A DNA stretch of 64,000 bases from Verrucomicrobiota bacterium (lineage in GTDB: Bacteria > Verrucomicrobiota > Verrucomicrobiia > CAIQCK01). The translations under genes were made by a program, and so were the position numbers. The notes under the pieces are model-generated. The model was not told where the DNA came from. It ran no database searches and worked only from the letters and a program-made list of their open reading frames with translations. Shown here one piece after another: positions 10,001-15,907 of the stretch (positions are counted from its first letter, which is position 1; every line of letters starts with the position of its first letter). The stretch lies in NCBI GenBank assembly GCA_016222825.1, contig JACRQF010000002.1, positions 53,603 through 117,602 on the forward strand, given 5' to 3'.

Positions 10001-12596
10001 CCTGTTTCAGGATCGTCGCGGCCACATCGGCGTCGGTTGGCTCGACGGAGGGGAGGTCTCCGGCCACATCGGGTTGTTGCTTCAACTTCTCATAAGCCGC
10101 CTCCAGCAGCTTAGCGTATTCCGGTAGCGACACCCCATAGCGGAGTTGTCCGATCTGCAAGTCGCCAAGCAAATCAACAAGGGATTTTCTGGCCGCATTC
10201 TGTAACTCGTTCTCCAAAAACTCAACACGATCAACCAACGCCTGGTCATCCTGCGCAGAAGGTTTTACAATCTCAGTCCTAAATTCTCCATCATCCGCGA
10301 CGGTTTCCAATGTGCCGGGTGTGGTTGGTGCGGGCTTCCGGCTTAACTCGTCCATCCGCTTCCGCACTTCCACCGGAAATTCCACCGGCCACTTGTCCGC
10401 AAGCCACGCCTTGGCGGACTTGTCGCCGCCGGCGGCCGCCGCGATCCGGACGCCGAGCATCCCGCGGCGCACATCCTCCGCCGTCGGTTCGTCCACCGGA
10501 AGGGGAACGGGGGCGGCGGCACTTGGCTCGACGGCTGGAGAAGGGGTTGACTCCGCCGCGCCCGGCTTCGTTGCCGGCACCGCGCCCGTTGAAATCTGGC
10601 TGGAAGGCTTGGCCTCCGTCCGGATCCGCGCGTCGTCCGGATACACCTGGCTGTTGATATCGAGCGTTTGCGTGCCGATATGTTCGCCGGAGATCGTCAC
10701 CGTCCCGCGCTCGCGGTCCACGGCCGTCACGCGCGCCGGTTTGCCCGCCAGTTCCACAAACGCCGACGGGTCGCCTTCGGTCGCGTCCACCAGGTCCAGC
10801 ACCGGCACGCCCTCCAGGTGTTTCCGTCCCAGCGCCAGCCGCTCGAACGTCGCGCGCTGTTCGCCCATCGCGTCGAAGATGTCGCCTTCGGTCTTCGCCG
10901 CTTTCTTGGCGCTCTTGGCGGAGGTCAGCTCGCGGCGGAGCGTTTCCAGCACGTCGTCCGGAGTCGTGATCTGTTTCCAGCCCGCGCCCTGGCCGCCTTC
11001 ATCCTGGCCCGCCGTGGCCAGGCCGCCGCCGGCCCACGACGCCACGTTGTCAATCGGCTCCGCGCCCGCCGCGCGATTGGGATCCACGAGCGGGCCGAGC
11101 ATCCGTTGCAACCGGCCCTTCATCCCTTTCGGCGCGCCGGCAATGATGCTTTCGGCCGCGTCCTTGTAATCGCCCATCACGCCGGCCTGTTCGGGCCGGA
11201 TGCCACGCGGCGCGTGTTCCTCCAGCCAATCCAGGAACGTGTAGCCGGCGGTTGCCTTGCTGCCGTCGTAAGGCTTGATTTTGACCGCCAGCGGGTCCGG
11301 CGGAGGCGGAGGCTCGAAATGGCTGATCCCGCCGCCAAGGATCTGGCCCACGGCATCCGGCTCCGCGGCAGCCGGCGCGGGCGGGCGGGGCGGTTGGGGA
11401 CGCGGCGCGGGTTCTGCGCCAGGCTCGATCGGCCGGACGGCCGGCGGGAGCTGCGGCGCCGGAGGCGGCGGCGCGGGTTCGCGGTCCACCGGAACATTCT
11501 CCACCACCATGCCCGGCACGTTGCGCACCGCCGTGCGGTTGTAATCCATGATCCGCTGGGTGCGGCTGGGTTCGCCGGGCAACCACTCGCGGCCTTTGAG
11601 GGCCATGAGCGCGATATTGCTGATGGCGGACTCGCCGACCCGATCCCACGCCACGGAGCCGTCCGGGTTCTTGGGAAGATCCGCCGCCATCTGGAATGCC
11701 GTGCCGCCGGCCGCGCCGCCGAGGCCCTCGCCGATCTTCTGGAGAAGCCGGCTGTTGGCCGAGAGCACGCCGCGGCGGACCAGTTCCATCTGCAAACCCG
11801 ACGCCCCCAGCTCGCCCGCCTTGAACGCGCGAGGGATCACACCGGCCACAGTCGCGGACTTCAGCGCGTCCATCCGGCTGCCGCCCTGCTCCAGCGTGTC
11901 CAGGGCCGACAACGCCGCAAACGTCGCCGGCACCGGGATTCCCATCGCCTGACCGCCGAGCGCCAGGCCCAAATCCGGCAGCATCCCGACCGCGCCGGCC
12001 ACGCCTTCGGTGACGACGCCGCCCTTGCCTTGCGGCAGCCGCGCCGCGCCGCGCTCGATGTTGTTTCCGGGAACTCCGGCCACGTCGCGCACCGCGCCGG
12101 CGGCCGCGCCGCCCAACGCTTTCAAGCCCGTCAGCGGCAACCGCACCGCCGCGCCCGCAAACTCCGGCAGCGTTTCCGTGGCGGGGTTGCTCAGGTTCCG
12201 CAATCCGCGCTCGAACTGGTCCGCCACCGTGCCCTTGTGCTCGCGCAGCACGCCCGGCGATACCGTGATGTCATTGGGCCGCAGCCCCTCGATGGCCTGC
12301 TCGACCGCCACATCCTCCGCGACTCGAAACGCCGGCCGCGTCAGCCGCTGGGTTTCCACGAGCTGGTCCCAGGCCGCCTGCAACCGCTGGCGCTGCTCCG
12401 GCGGCATCGGGCCGGGCGCGGTCAGGATCGGCGCATCCTGGCGCGCCAGCATCTCGTTGACCTGGCCCACGGCCGAGGCGGGACGGGCGGGCGCGGGTTG
12501 CGCGGCCGTGTGGATGGCGTCGAAAATGTCCGGCTCCGGGGCCGGCGCTTCCGGCCGACCGGTCCCCGCGTGGATCGCGTCGAAGATATCCGCCAT
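1074..12596 (-). CDS. Giant polyvalent phage protein (3840 aa): N6-methylase, Strawberry-notch-type helicase, zincin-like and injection-type domains
   Basis: One uninterrupted frame. N-terminus: two copies of DIFDAIH (residues 3-9, 23-29), then a Gly/Ala-rich helical region and Pro/Ala linkers. About 1090-1290 is an N6-adenine methylase fold: motif I LEPSAGNGS and catalytic NPPF at 1187-1190. About 1440-2360 is an SF2 helicase of the Strawberry-notch/DarB type: GTGVGKA 1528-1534, WMDEAG 1631-1636, VSATPA, QTFGRVHR 2023-2030. Near 2612 is a zincin-like HEFTE with a later AELIADVV. About 2750-3840 is helical with one membrane-like segment near 3400-3420. Such proteins are known as phage polyvalent proteins, thought to be packaged and injected to modify DNA and resist host defence. 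It is the last large gene of the structural operon, 11 bp after its neighbour. A second gene is nested at 8279-8653, so a two-protein arrangement is an alternative. Confidence 0.85.
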   Translation of the reverse strand: MADIFDAIHAGTGRPEAPAPEPDIFDAIHTAAQPAPARPASAVGQVNEMLARQDAPILTAPGPMPPEQRQRLQAAWDQLVETQRLTRPAFRVAEDVAVEQAIEGLRPNDITVSPGVLREHKGTVADQFERGLRNLSNPATETLPEFAGAAVRLPLTGLKALGGAAAGAVRDVAGVPGNNIERGAARLPQGKGGVVTEGVAGAVGMLPDLGLALGGQAMGIPVPATFAALSALDTLEQGGSRMDALKSATVAGVIPRAFKAGELGASGLQMELVRRGVLSANSRLLQKIGEGLGGAAGGTAFQMAADLPKNPDGSVAWDRVGESAISNIALMALKGREWLPGEPSRTQRIMDYNRTAVRNVPGMVVENVPVDREPAPPPPAPQLPPAVRPIEPGAEPAPRPQPPRPPAPAAAEPDAVGQILGGGISHFEPPPPPDPLAVKIKPYDGSKATAGYTFLDWLEEHAPRGIRPEQAGVMGDYKDAAESIIAGAPKGMKGRLQRMLGPLVDPNRAAGAEPIDNVASWAGGGLATAGQDEGGQGAGWKQITTPDDVLETLRRELTSAKSAKKAAKTEGDIFDAMGEQRATFERLALGRKHLEGVPVLDLVDATEGDPSAFVELAGKPARVTAVDRERGTVTISGEHIGTQTLDINSQVYPDDARIRTEAKPSSQISTGAVPATKPGAAESTPSPAVEPSAAAPVPLPVDEPTAEDVRRGMLGVRIAAAAGGDKSAKAWLADKWPVEFPVEVRKRMDELSRKPAPTTPGTLETVADDGEFRTEIVKPSAQDDQALVDRVEFLENELQNAARKSLVDLLGDLQIGQLRYGVSLPEYAKLLEAAYEKLKQQPDVAGDLPSVEPTDADVAATILKQDEDLKTGRLEVREDKPTAPAPAGPATPSTPAPAPVGPRDVKNSGASPESIAEDQRTEDRDQKPARFKAERMEGGWAVRDLEQGGKMVQFYSTETVPDAEARARATADERNGVQKPEPAANVVAKEKTATITPLGFERHVELARLVADALQRGEKLDNAGLLKMAEQAFGGTRGQGTFTPRDAYDAMEAGLNRYIEQSGIVDFSDPAGTLKRLLEVTDRLARQDDRTKGQVELQQFSTPPGEAFLAVHALGDIRGLLALEPSAGNGSIATMLRIAGAKVACNEIDPRRAALLRWQGFDVTGVDAELLNSLLPPEIRPDVVAMNPPFSSKVGVKAHKTEFGARHVAEALARVKAGGRVVAIVGTGMAHERPNFGKWWDGIEKKYTVRANVGVSGKFYGKFGTGFDNQILVLDKTGPTPGKDRAERLTSIVRGSNLTPEQVLERLAPIKDRTYATDKRPTQPTGGPPAGDLFSGSRPAVSPAPVPADRVPAVAGRPAGAAAGDVAAGLQSLPGMDGPGGLQPGGAAGGSAGVPESVERPLFAHLKKPAGAQAVGGAAGGGRAEPVAQRVSPGSDQRVGKAVSEQYRAYVPTVLYEGAQPHPAKLVESSGMADVSHPPITYSLRLPAEDILEGRISDAQAEAVTLIGQRNETKLPDGTRAGMLIAAGTGVGKARIVAAGIKDAMLRGEKRFVWVLSSTTQLKNVKDALRALGLSDVPLLMQREFTNKDLPDQDGILVTQYSQIRQDYKTKGGPKIEQIKKWLGDNKGSFWMDEAGNLKNAVGSDQGGATPDEGTAQGMAALALTRGFKDAQVVYVSATPATEPRHFGYMVERLGLVGDGAPWPDLPAFISAMEGGGLGMVETLLRDLKQVGAYWGPSLSYEGVEYDRLRHELSPDETRTYNDMADLWAELQEAFDEANEQTHAPKGNKFSAFYSAQQGFFLQLMTALQLPTAFRRAEAALADGRSVVFTLFNTREGDTARKVKAAIAAGEDLEGLDLGPNGMLIELIKRQFPVEMFTEVTDPVTGQTTSVPVLDDKGEPVLNPDLVAERQKWIDKVTKLRLPDNPLDAIGKKWGWNNVAEISGRGKRMDGGKWVPRKVKGVADDEVNRMEVKKFQDGKVRLAVVTAAGSEGLDLHSSLDVKNQQRRELIALQLLWSADKQQQTFGRVHRSNEANQPFINLVHTNVASQQRLVNQVAKNLAALGAASQGERGAFASKGMFEHGDLTDVYGQTALLQVYNELMSGSKKLLQRMGVLNKDGNVKQSAAPDVNNFLNRLMVLRVADQNRVFERFARLRDNAVEMARANGTLDTGVEQLPGRDMRVTGSEEIFKHATGATTSLRDIEGEVKSPRMTFEQGLSKANYNRLPDKKAPAFYQNTKSGKVYAVEHLEYSTGDGERQMFRLTGASGNSHSMKPWEVQTELSNGTLLDLSRKEAEKLWREQYDATPEWVTKKTTLLTGLTTPVWEKIFPQGKQEFDPPVVATELTDGTRVLGMEIPKGKVSAVKQRFGIGAELANSSAADVFAMVMDGAEVELDNGWKLRRSKVRGERRLELDPGYADAGRELKRLGLFSEVLSFRERWFVPTDETEGPKVLEKLLAAHKAIKDATAPPSPPAGAGASMAKPTDQFGEPGAGLSLARGAGADYTLPHGNEALSPADREVATAAGRYLATVHGTEAARFTPLSGVFGQRAVSPILRAQSRAADSIQRFLGVRVLVFETTGKASPVNGFVLDSDPGIIFLSADAKAGVLAIMGHEFTESLRRQSPELYQRLENLLTPLLHGVEDYRKEWEAFELSKGRRIRIGEPEARAELIADVVGNAFCDPEFWRSLQRRSHAAADVSSNTLVALAQMSAAGLVGRYGVDGYVSRDAWKIIRTAVVDALTGLAETPAADRQGGQKGGGAGASVSRPSDQFEDGGEPVPDDVAAALRAADISAEETRPTVGAAVGREDAAAGRFVSQALIEEIERGGTLPTPMERAFGDWRKREGDTRWQQVARGLRTIGNIIRKSATDTLEMAGGRIKSELLPRVNGYFDDHEALNGVFSARLFYAIKPVPVLKRPQLRRDIELYWLVRECRKEPSPATERKLQEAGVADRSPEQLLEAMPAATRAVLQVVESIFAQTVRYSRQMGVKVKDARTGQWRASRMEPEGYVPRVMREDIAAVLREPNRNPAESERLMSELVEHIRATRFRPEGAPAGNPAADAQAFAQQLLAHYKDPNTRFDFFGNLEMGRIGGLPPSWFEYGFDKLAPSYIAAWAKRMAQIKNFGQATDKNHPDFWETLLGEGQPDAISEPNARTYVLKLKNALEGKQERDILDRALGERLRAWATVSKLSNPFTAIRNSVQVINAGTVFQWKHTLPQMFSPEKIRNNIKLAREAGVLRSDLVAGFFEVGEFTEKQKQLIGIGLKLGGFTATEQWQRAVAIGAAYSWTRDALAEMRANPRSHNALRARGLLLSLGVNPDALEMEGLGGMEGLKLARAASRGTMFAYDPRQLPLWADTPKARFFMQFQKYGIQEMRFVGRHVIDPALHGYVVDGQRVRDFRPLMFILAAMAGGAGLLWLREAAFKRANPDASLREIVGAAEAGKMETAVKEGLMKLFHTLTYAGAFGILGDWSENVLAFSNRLRGKNPLQPPGLSAILNLFDYAIKAIQQGGRLTLRDLHDWFNAEFPGYAYTEAFAINVGGKIAQMGGDSWKAAELQQARMDESKIRRLAIRYADEAGFDRPLPRPGGPNYSPNSPEYRALHEALLTGDVEAAREVRDRMEGKAGFGGDEWRRAVQQLRGAVAVAEPARLGGLIAPDNREFNTDFRPWLMQREPGMVSALDKLQKTYRDTAHAVGLMGDPREIELNRRNAIITEGLGKRGLMEGAVKSAAMTTGGLSADQATEAMNKAKLNRVYGKGPAVLEEWKDRALRGELDGAGIGLLVQSQAGRIKLAQKMSDTSLTDVERRQQVGEMGRHALVEHLNALRSAQPMTMQEILQAAGKN
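8279..8653 (-). CDS. Nested 124-aa gene in a different frame inside the giant ORF
   Basis: Starts MPLTSDQLNQQ and ends FPQEAINE with TAG. The sequence AAGGACAG lies about 8 bases before the ATG at 8653, a good ribosome binding site that decides this start over an upstream ATG at 8686. The product looks like a soluble globular protein rich in Leu, Gln, Trp and Pro; no family recognised. Over its first 50 codons I count 42 with G or C in third position, against 22 of 50 for the giant frame over the same bases. The giant frame here gives only a Pro/Ala/Gly-rich linker. So this frame carries the coding signal, between the methylase and helicase domains. Open question: overprinting, or an indel joining separate genes. 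Confidence 0.7.
   Translation of the reverse strand: MPLTSDQLNQQAARLLATFFQEAVPPYRPPLFRLIECLLSPDGLLELPPGMWRLDFNRYQEWTDLAASNPEGLLAEVLEFLNQSSDPSLPTSKSLPALKQWAARLVEGVQSQLPNAFPQEAINE
9819..9850. repeat. Heptamer array, CTCTGNC family, inside the giant ORF
   Basis: Four to five degenerate 7-bp units on the plus strand (TCCTCTG twice, then GTCTTCTG). Read on the minus strand they encode the polar string EDQRTEDRDQK near residue 920 of the giant protein. Confidence 0.6.
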
Positions 12597-12607
12597 AAGT
12601 GTGACCC

Positions 12608-13921
12608 CTACTGTGTCAGCCGGGGAACGATCCAGCCGGCTTCCGTGGCCATCTGCCGCGCCCGCTGCGGATCGCCGCCGGCGGCCTCGTAGAACTGCCG
12701 CGCCGTCGCGGGATCGAGGGTGCGGGGCGCTGGCGGCGCGCCGCCGGGAAAAAGCTGGGCGCCGAGCGATTGGCCCGCCGGCATCCGCAACGCCGGCGGC
12801 GGTTCCAGAGCGGCCGGCTCCGGCGAGTAGGGATTAGCCCCGCGACCGCTGAAAAGGTTGGTGGGGTTATTCATCCCCATCGGCGCGGCCGGCGCCGCGG
12901 CTGCGGGCGCAGCTGCCGCCACGGCCGGCTCCGGCTGCGGAGGTTGAGGATCCACCAGCATCCGGAACTCCTCCGGCTTGAGCGTGAACAACGGCTGATC
13001 CTTCTCGCCAAACAACGCCGGCTCCGCCAGACGGTTGTAAAGGGCGTTCTTGCGCGCCTCGATGTCCATGATCTTGCGCTTGGTTTCCGGCCGGAGCTTC
13101 GGCGTGCCGTCCAGCATGCCGCCCGGTCCGAAGTTGAGGTTGACCGCGCCCGTCACCGCGTCGCCCTGTTCGAGCCGGCGCTGAAGGTCTGACAGAAACT
13201 GAATGTGTTTGGCGGCCGTCTCGCGGTGGACCGCATCCGCCGCCTTCGGCGAATAATCCCGCGCCTCCGGCTTGAGCACCTCGACGCCGTTGGCCTGGGC
13301 CCAGGTCTCCCACGCGCCGAGGCTGTCCGTCGTGCCCGGCGGCAGCGCGTCATCATCCCAATTTTTGATCGCCAACTGCCGCTTGAACTTCTCCGCCGTG
13401 CCGGCCTGGTCGAACTCCTGTTGCTGCTGATGCTCCGCCGACTTGACCTCCAGCGGCGTCATCGCCCGCATCTCCGGCGAGCCGTCCGGGTTTTTACGGC
13501 CGGTGGGCACGGCAAACGCCCGCGCCCCGCCCAGCTCCAGCGCGCCCCTCTCCGCGCCCTGTTGCGCGGATTGGGTGTGGAACGGCGCGGCCTTGGCCGA
13601 TTCGGCGGCAGAGGCTTCCGTCAGCGGGTTCATCGTCCGCGCGTGGCGCTGTTGCTCGTCCGCCGCGGCGTTCTCCAGGGGCAGCCGCCTGAATTTGTTC
13701 TCGTTGAACGCCGCCGCGAACTGTTCGTTGTAGGCGCGGAGCTGCCGGGCCAGCTCGGAGATCTCGTCCGGCTGCCGGCTGCCGCCGCCCATCGAGTGCA
13801 GCACGCTGGCCAGCAACATCGAAAGCGGACGGCCGCGCGAGGCCAGCACGCGGGAAGCCCCGTGCGCCAGCACCGGCGCGAAGTTCAGTTGCGGCGCGCG
13901 ATAGGTTCCGTTGGTGTTCAT
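12608..13921 (-). CDS. Putative internal virion protein (437 aa)
   Basis: Immediately upstream of the giant ORF (11 bp gap) and the largest of four unrecognised genes between tail and giant protein, a position where short-tailed phages keep internal or ejection proteins. The N-terminus is MNTNGTYRAPQLNF; the middle (about residues 60-280) is Gln/Glu/Ala-rich and predicted helical; the last 120 residues are Pro/Ala-rich and end in a helical patch (LDPATARQFYEAAGGDPQRA). No signal peptide or membrane helix is evident. No enzyme motif recognised. The role is inferred from position only. Confidence 0.6.
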   Translation of the reverse strand: MNTNGTYRAPQLNFAPVLAHGASRVLASRGRPLSMLLASVLHSMGGGSRQPDEISELARQLRAYNEQFAAAFNENKFRRLPLENAAADEQQRHARTMNPLTEASAAESAKAAPFHTQSAQQGAERGALELGGARAFAVPTGRKNPDGSPEMRAMTPLEVKSAEHQQQQEFDQAGTAEKFKRQLAIKNWDDDALPPGTTDSLGAWETWAQANGVEVLKPEARDYSPKAADAVHRETAAKHIQFLSDLQRRLEQGDAVTGAVNLNFGPGGMLDGTPKLRPETKRKIMDIEARKNALYNRLAEPALFGEKDQPLFTLKPEEFRMLVDPQPPQPEPAVAAAAPAAAAPAAPMGMNNPTNLFSGRGANPYSPEPAALEPPPALRMPAGQSLGAQLFPGGAPPAPRTLDPATARQFYEAAGGDPQRARQMATEAGWIVPRLTQ

Positions 13922-13936
13922 ATCTTGCTGCCTGTT

Positions 13937-13985
13937 GTTTCTGTTCTCTGTCCTCTGATCTCTGACCTCTGACCTCTGACCTCTG
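13937..13985. repeat. Heptamer array, CTCTGAC family
   Basis: Seven consecutive 7-bp units on the plus strand, the last three identical (ACCTCTG), filling the 66-bp gap upstream of the gene starting at 13921. On the transcribed strand the unit is purine-rich (CAGAGGT). Confidence 0.9.
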
Positions 13986-13987
13986 GC

Positions 13988-14557
13988 TCACGCCCATCGG
14001 CCCAGCAGCCGGCGGTCCAGGTCCGCGTTGTCGTTGAACGACGGCACCACCGGCGGCTCATACGGCGCGCCCGGCTGGAGCTGCATCGAGCCGGCCACCG
14101 GCGTTGCCTCGTCCTCTTTCAGAAGCTGGCTCAGCAGCGTCGAAATCAGCATCCCGCCCACGCCGGTCAGCATCCCCATCGGCCCGCCCGCCGCGCCGGC
14201 GGCCGCCGCTCCCGCTGGCAGTGAACGCATCGCGCCCGCCGCTCCGGTTGCGTTGCCGGCGGCAATTTTGCCGGCTGCCGCCAATTCGGTTCCCGCCGCG
14301 GCGGCGCGGTCGGCGTTGGCACCGATCACGTCCAATGGCCGCACGTCTCCAAACACCGGCGCGGCCGGTGGCTGCATGGCCTGCGCAAACGCCTTGGCCG
14401 CGTCGGGATTCTCCACGGCTGGCAGGTCCATCGGCGGAATGGCTGGCGCAGCCCCGCCGGGCGCTGCGGCCGTCATGCCGCCGTTTCTCTCCAGCAGCCG
14501 GCGCAGTTCCATCATTTGCTGGTCCATCGGCGTCGGCGTCCATCGGTAAGGTTTCAT
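13988..14557 (-). CDS. Ala/Gly-rich putative internal virion protein (189 aa)
   Basis: Second gene of the internal-protein group. Polar N-terminus (MKPYRWTPTPMDQQMMELRR), a long Ala/Gly-rich central stretch, and a hydrophobic segment at about residues 120-145 (GGPMGMLTGVGGMLISTLL) that could insert into a membrane, as in ejection proteins of short-tailed phages. Start chosen at the ATG after AGAGGA. No family recognised. The gap upstream of its start is filled by a heptamer array. Confidence 0.55.
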   Translation of the reverse strand: MKPYRWTPTPMDQQMMELRRLLERNGGMTAAAPGGAAPAIPPMDLPAVENPDAAKAFAQAMQPPAAPVFGDVRPLDVIGANADRAAAAGTELAAAGKIAAGNATGAAGAMRSLPAGAAAAGAAGGPMGMLTGVGGMLISTLLSQLLKEDEATPVAGSMQLQPGAPYEPPVVPSFNDNADLDRRLLGRWA

Positions 14558-14564
14558 CGCGTCC

Positions 14565-14600
14565 TCTGTTTTCTTGCCTCTTGCCTCTTGCCTCTTCCCT
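14565..14600. repeat. Heptamer array, CTTGCCN family
   Basis: Three exact TCTTGCC units and one TCTTCCC on the plus strand, between 14557 and 14604, upstream of the 189-aa gene. A different sequence from the CTCTGAC family but the same 7-bp period. Confidence 0.9.
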
Positions 14601-14603
14601 TCC

Positions 14604-15176
14604 TCAGATCAGCCCGCCGAGGAAACCGCCGCCGGATTTCTCGACGTTGACCACGCTCGTGCCGCTCGTGCCGGTCAGGCGCGCAAGGGCCTCCAGCGCA
14701 TCGGTCAGAGGCTGGCGGAAGAGCGCGTATTGTTTCTCCAGCGCCGTCAACTGGTTGCCCCGCTCCGTGGCGTAGTTGCTGGCTTCGAGATTCGCCTTGG
14801 CGGCGGCCGCGTCGCTCGCCACCCGCCGGCCCGCTTCGGCGCTCGCCACGCGGCTTTTGACGCCCAGCAGCCCGCCCGCCTTGGCCGCCGCGCTCTGGCT
14901 GTCCGCCAGCGCCCGGCTGAAGGCTTCGGCCGCGTTGGTGTCAATCGCCGCCTCCCGCTTGGCCAGCGTCGGGTTGGTGGCCGGATCGAGGTAGTAACCG
15001 CCGGCCATCTTGTCCAGCTCCGTCCGGTAGCCGGCCGAATAGCCCGCGTCGCGCGAGCCGTAATCGCCGATGTTCGAGATGCCGAGCCGGGCCAGCGCGT
15101 CCGCCAGCGGCTTGGCTTCGATCGGGATGTTGTTCCGTGTTTCGGTCTGTGTGGTTCGTGCCGGTTCGTCGCCCAT
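14604..15176 (-). CDS. Putative internal virion protein (190 aa)
   Basis: Begins MGDEPARTTQTETR and has a central Ala-rich helical region (about residues 75-150) ending in a Gly-rich tail (KSGGGFLGGLI). Overall layout resembles small internal core or tail-adaptor proteins of short-tailed phages; this is by composition and position only. Starts 12 bp downstream of the 164-aa gene. No enzyme motif, signal peptide or clear membrane helix. Confidence 0.55.
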   Translation of the reverse strand: MGDEPARTTQTETRNNIPIEAKPLADALARLGISNIGDYGSRDAGYSAGYRTELDKMAGGYYLDPATNPTLAKREAAIDTNAAEAFSRALADSQSAAAKAGGLLGVKSRVASAEAGRRVASDAAAAKANLEASNYATERGNQLTALEKQYALFRQPLTDALEALARLTGTSGTSVVNVEKSGGGFLGGLI

Positions 15177-15188
15177 AGTTGCCGCCTT

Positions 15189-15683
15189 TCAGTCTGTGAA
15201 CACTTTTTTGTAAAGCGTGGTGACCCGTTGCAGTCCCAGGTTCCGCTCAATCCACCGCGCGTAAGCCCCTTCCGAACGGCCGCTGCACGTCTCGATTGCC
15301 TGGCATCGGTGCGCCTTGCGGATCCCGTTCAACCGGTCCGCGCCCCAGCGAAGCGCCGGCCCGCCCAGCCCCGGCCGCGCCCACCCATACCACAGCTTCA
15401 GAACGCGCCGGCCCTGGGAATCCACGCCGATATCCGTCACGAGCACAGCCAGCACCGACAGGAACACCTCGCCCGCCGGCACCTCGCGGTTGGCCGTCAC
15501 TACCCGCAACTCGCACTCGTCCGGCCGTTTCTGATGCCGCCGCTCGATCTCGCCCAGCGTGGCCAGCACGTCCTCGCAACACCCGCGCTTGTGCATTTCC
15601 AGCAACACCTCGCTTGCCAGGAACTCCCGCCACGGGCCAAGGTCCCGGATCACCGCCACCGCAAAAGGTTCGGGCTTGTTCAT
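15189..15683 (-). CDS. Phage protein of unknown function, possibly acetyltransferase-like (164 aa)
   Basis: The real start is the ATG at 15683 (MNKPEPFAVAVIRDL), overlapping the stop of the 75-aa gene as ATGA; the longer open frame upstream is shadow. The C-terminus (RWIERNLGLQRVTTLYKKVF) resembles the final strands of GNAT acetyltransferases, and some short-tailed phages carry such a fold among internal virion proteins, but the acetyl-CoA loop is not obvious. A conserved-looking Cys pair (RGCCEDVL) is present. The acetyltransferase idea is tentative. Confidence 0.5.
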   Translation of the reverse strand: MNKPEPFAVAVIRDLGPWREFLASEVLLEMHKRGCCEDVLATLGEIERRHQKRPDECELRVVTANREVPAGEVFLSVLAVLVTDIGVDSQGRRVLKLWYGWARPGLGGPALRWGADRLNGIRKAHRCQAIETCSGRSEGAYARWIERNLGLQRVTTLYKKVFTD

Positions 15684-15907
15684 GCCTGTATGGCGGCCAG
15701 AATCGCGTCCACCTTGTCGGCGATGAGTTGCATCTCCGCCGGGCTGCCCGTCGTCACCGTCATGTTCAGCGGGGCGATTCCCATCGGTTTGTCGGCCTTG
15801 CCGTTGATGGCGTCCACAAGCTTGCCGTGGGCGGTTGTCAGTTGGCTGTGGTTGACCTCCGAGAGCTTCGGCGTCAACGACAGGAGCATTTGGCGTTCGA
15901 GTCTCAT
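15680..15907 (-). CDS. Small phage protein (75 aa)
   Basis: MRLERQMLLSLTP to ILAAIQA. Its ATG shares one base with the TGA of the upstream tail gene (TGATG), and its own stop overlaps the next start (ATGA), so it sits in a tightly coupled chain. Acidic C-terminal helix; no signal peptide. Likely a small structural or assembly protein; no family recognised. Confidence 0.6.
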   Translation of the reverse strand: MRLERQMLLSLTPKLSEVNHSQLTTAHGKLVDAINGKADKPMGIAPLNMTVTTGSPAEMQLIADKVDAILAAIQA

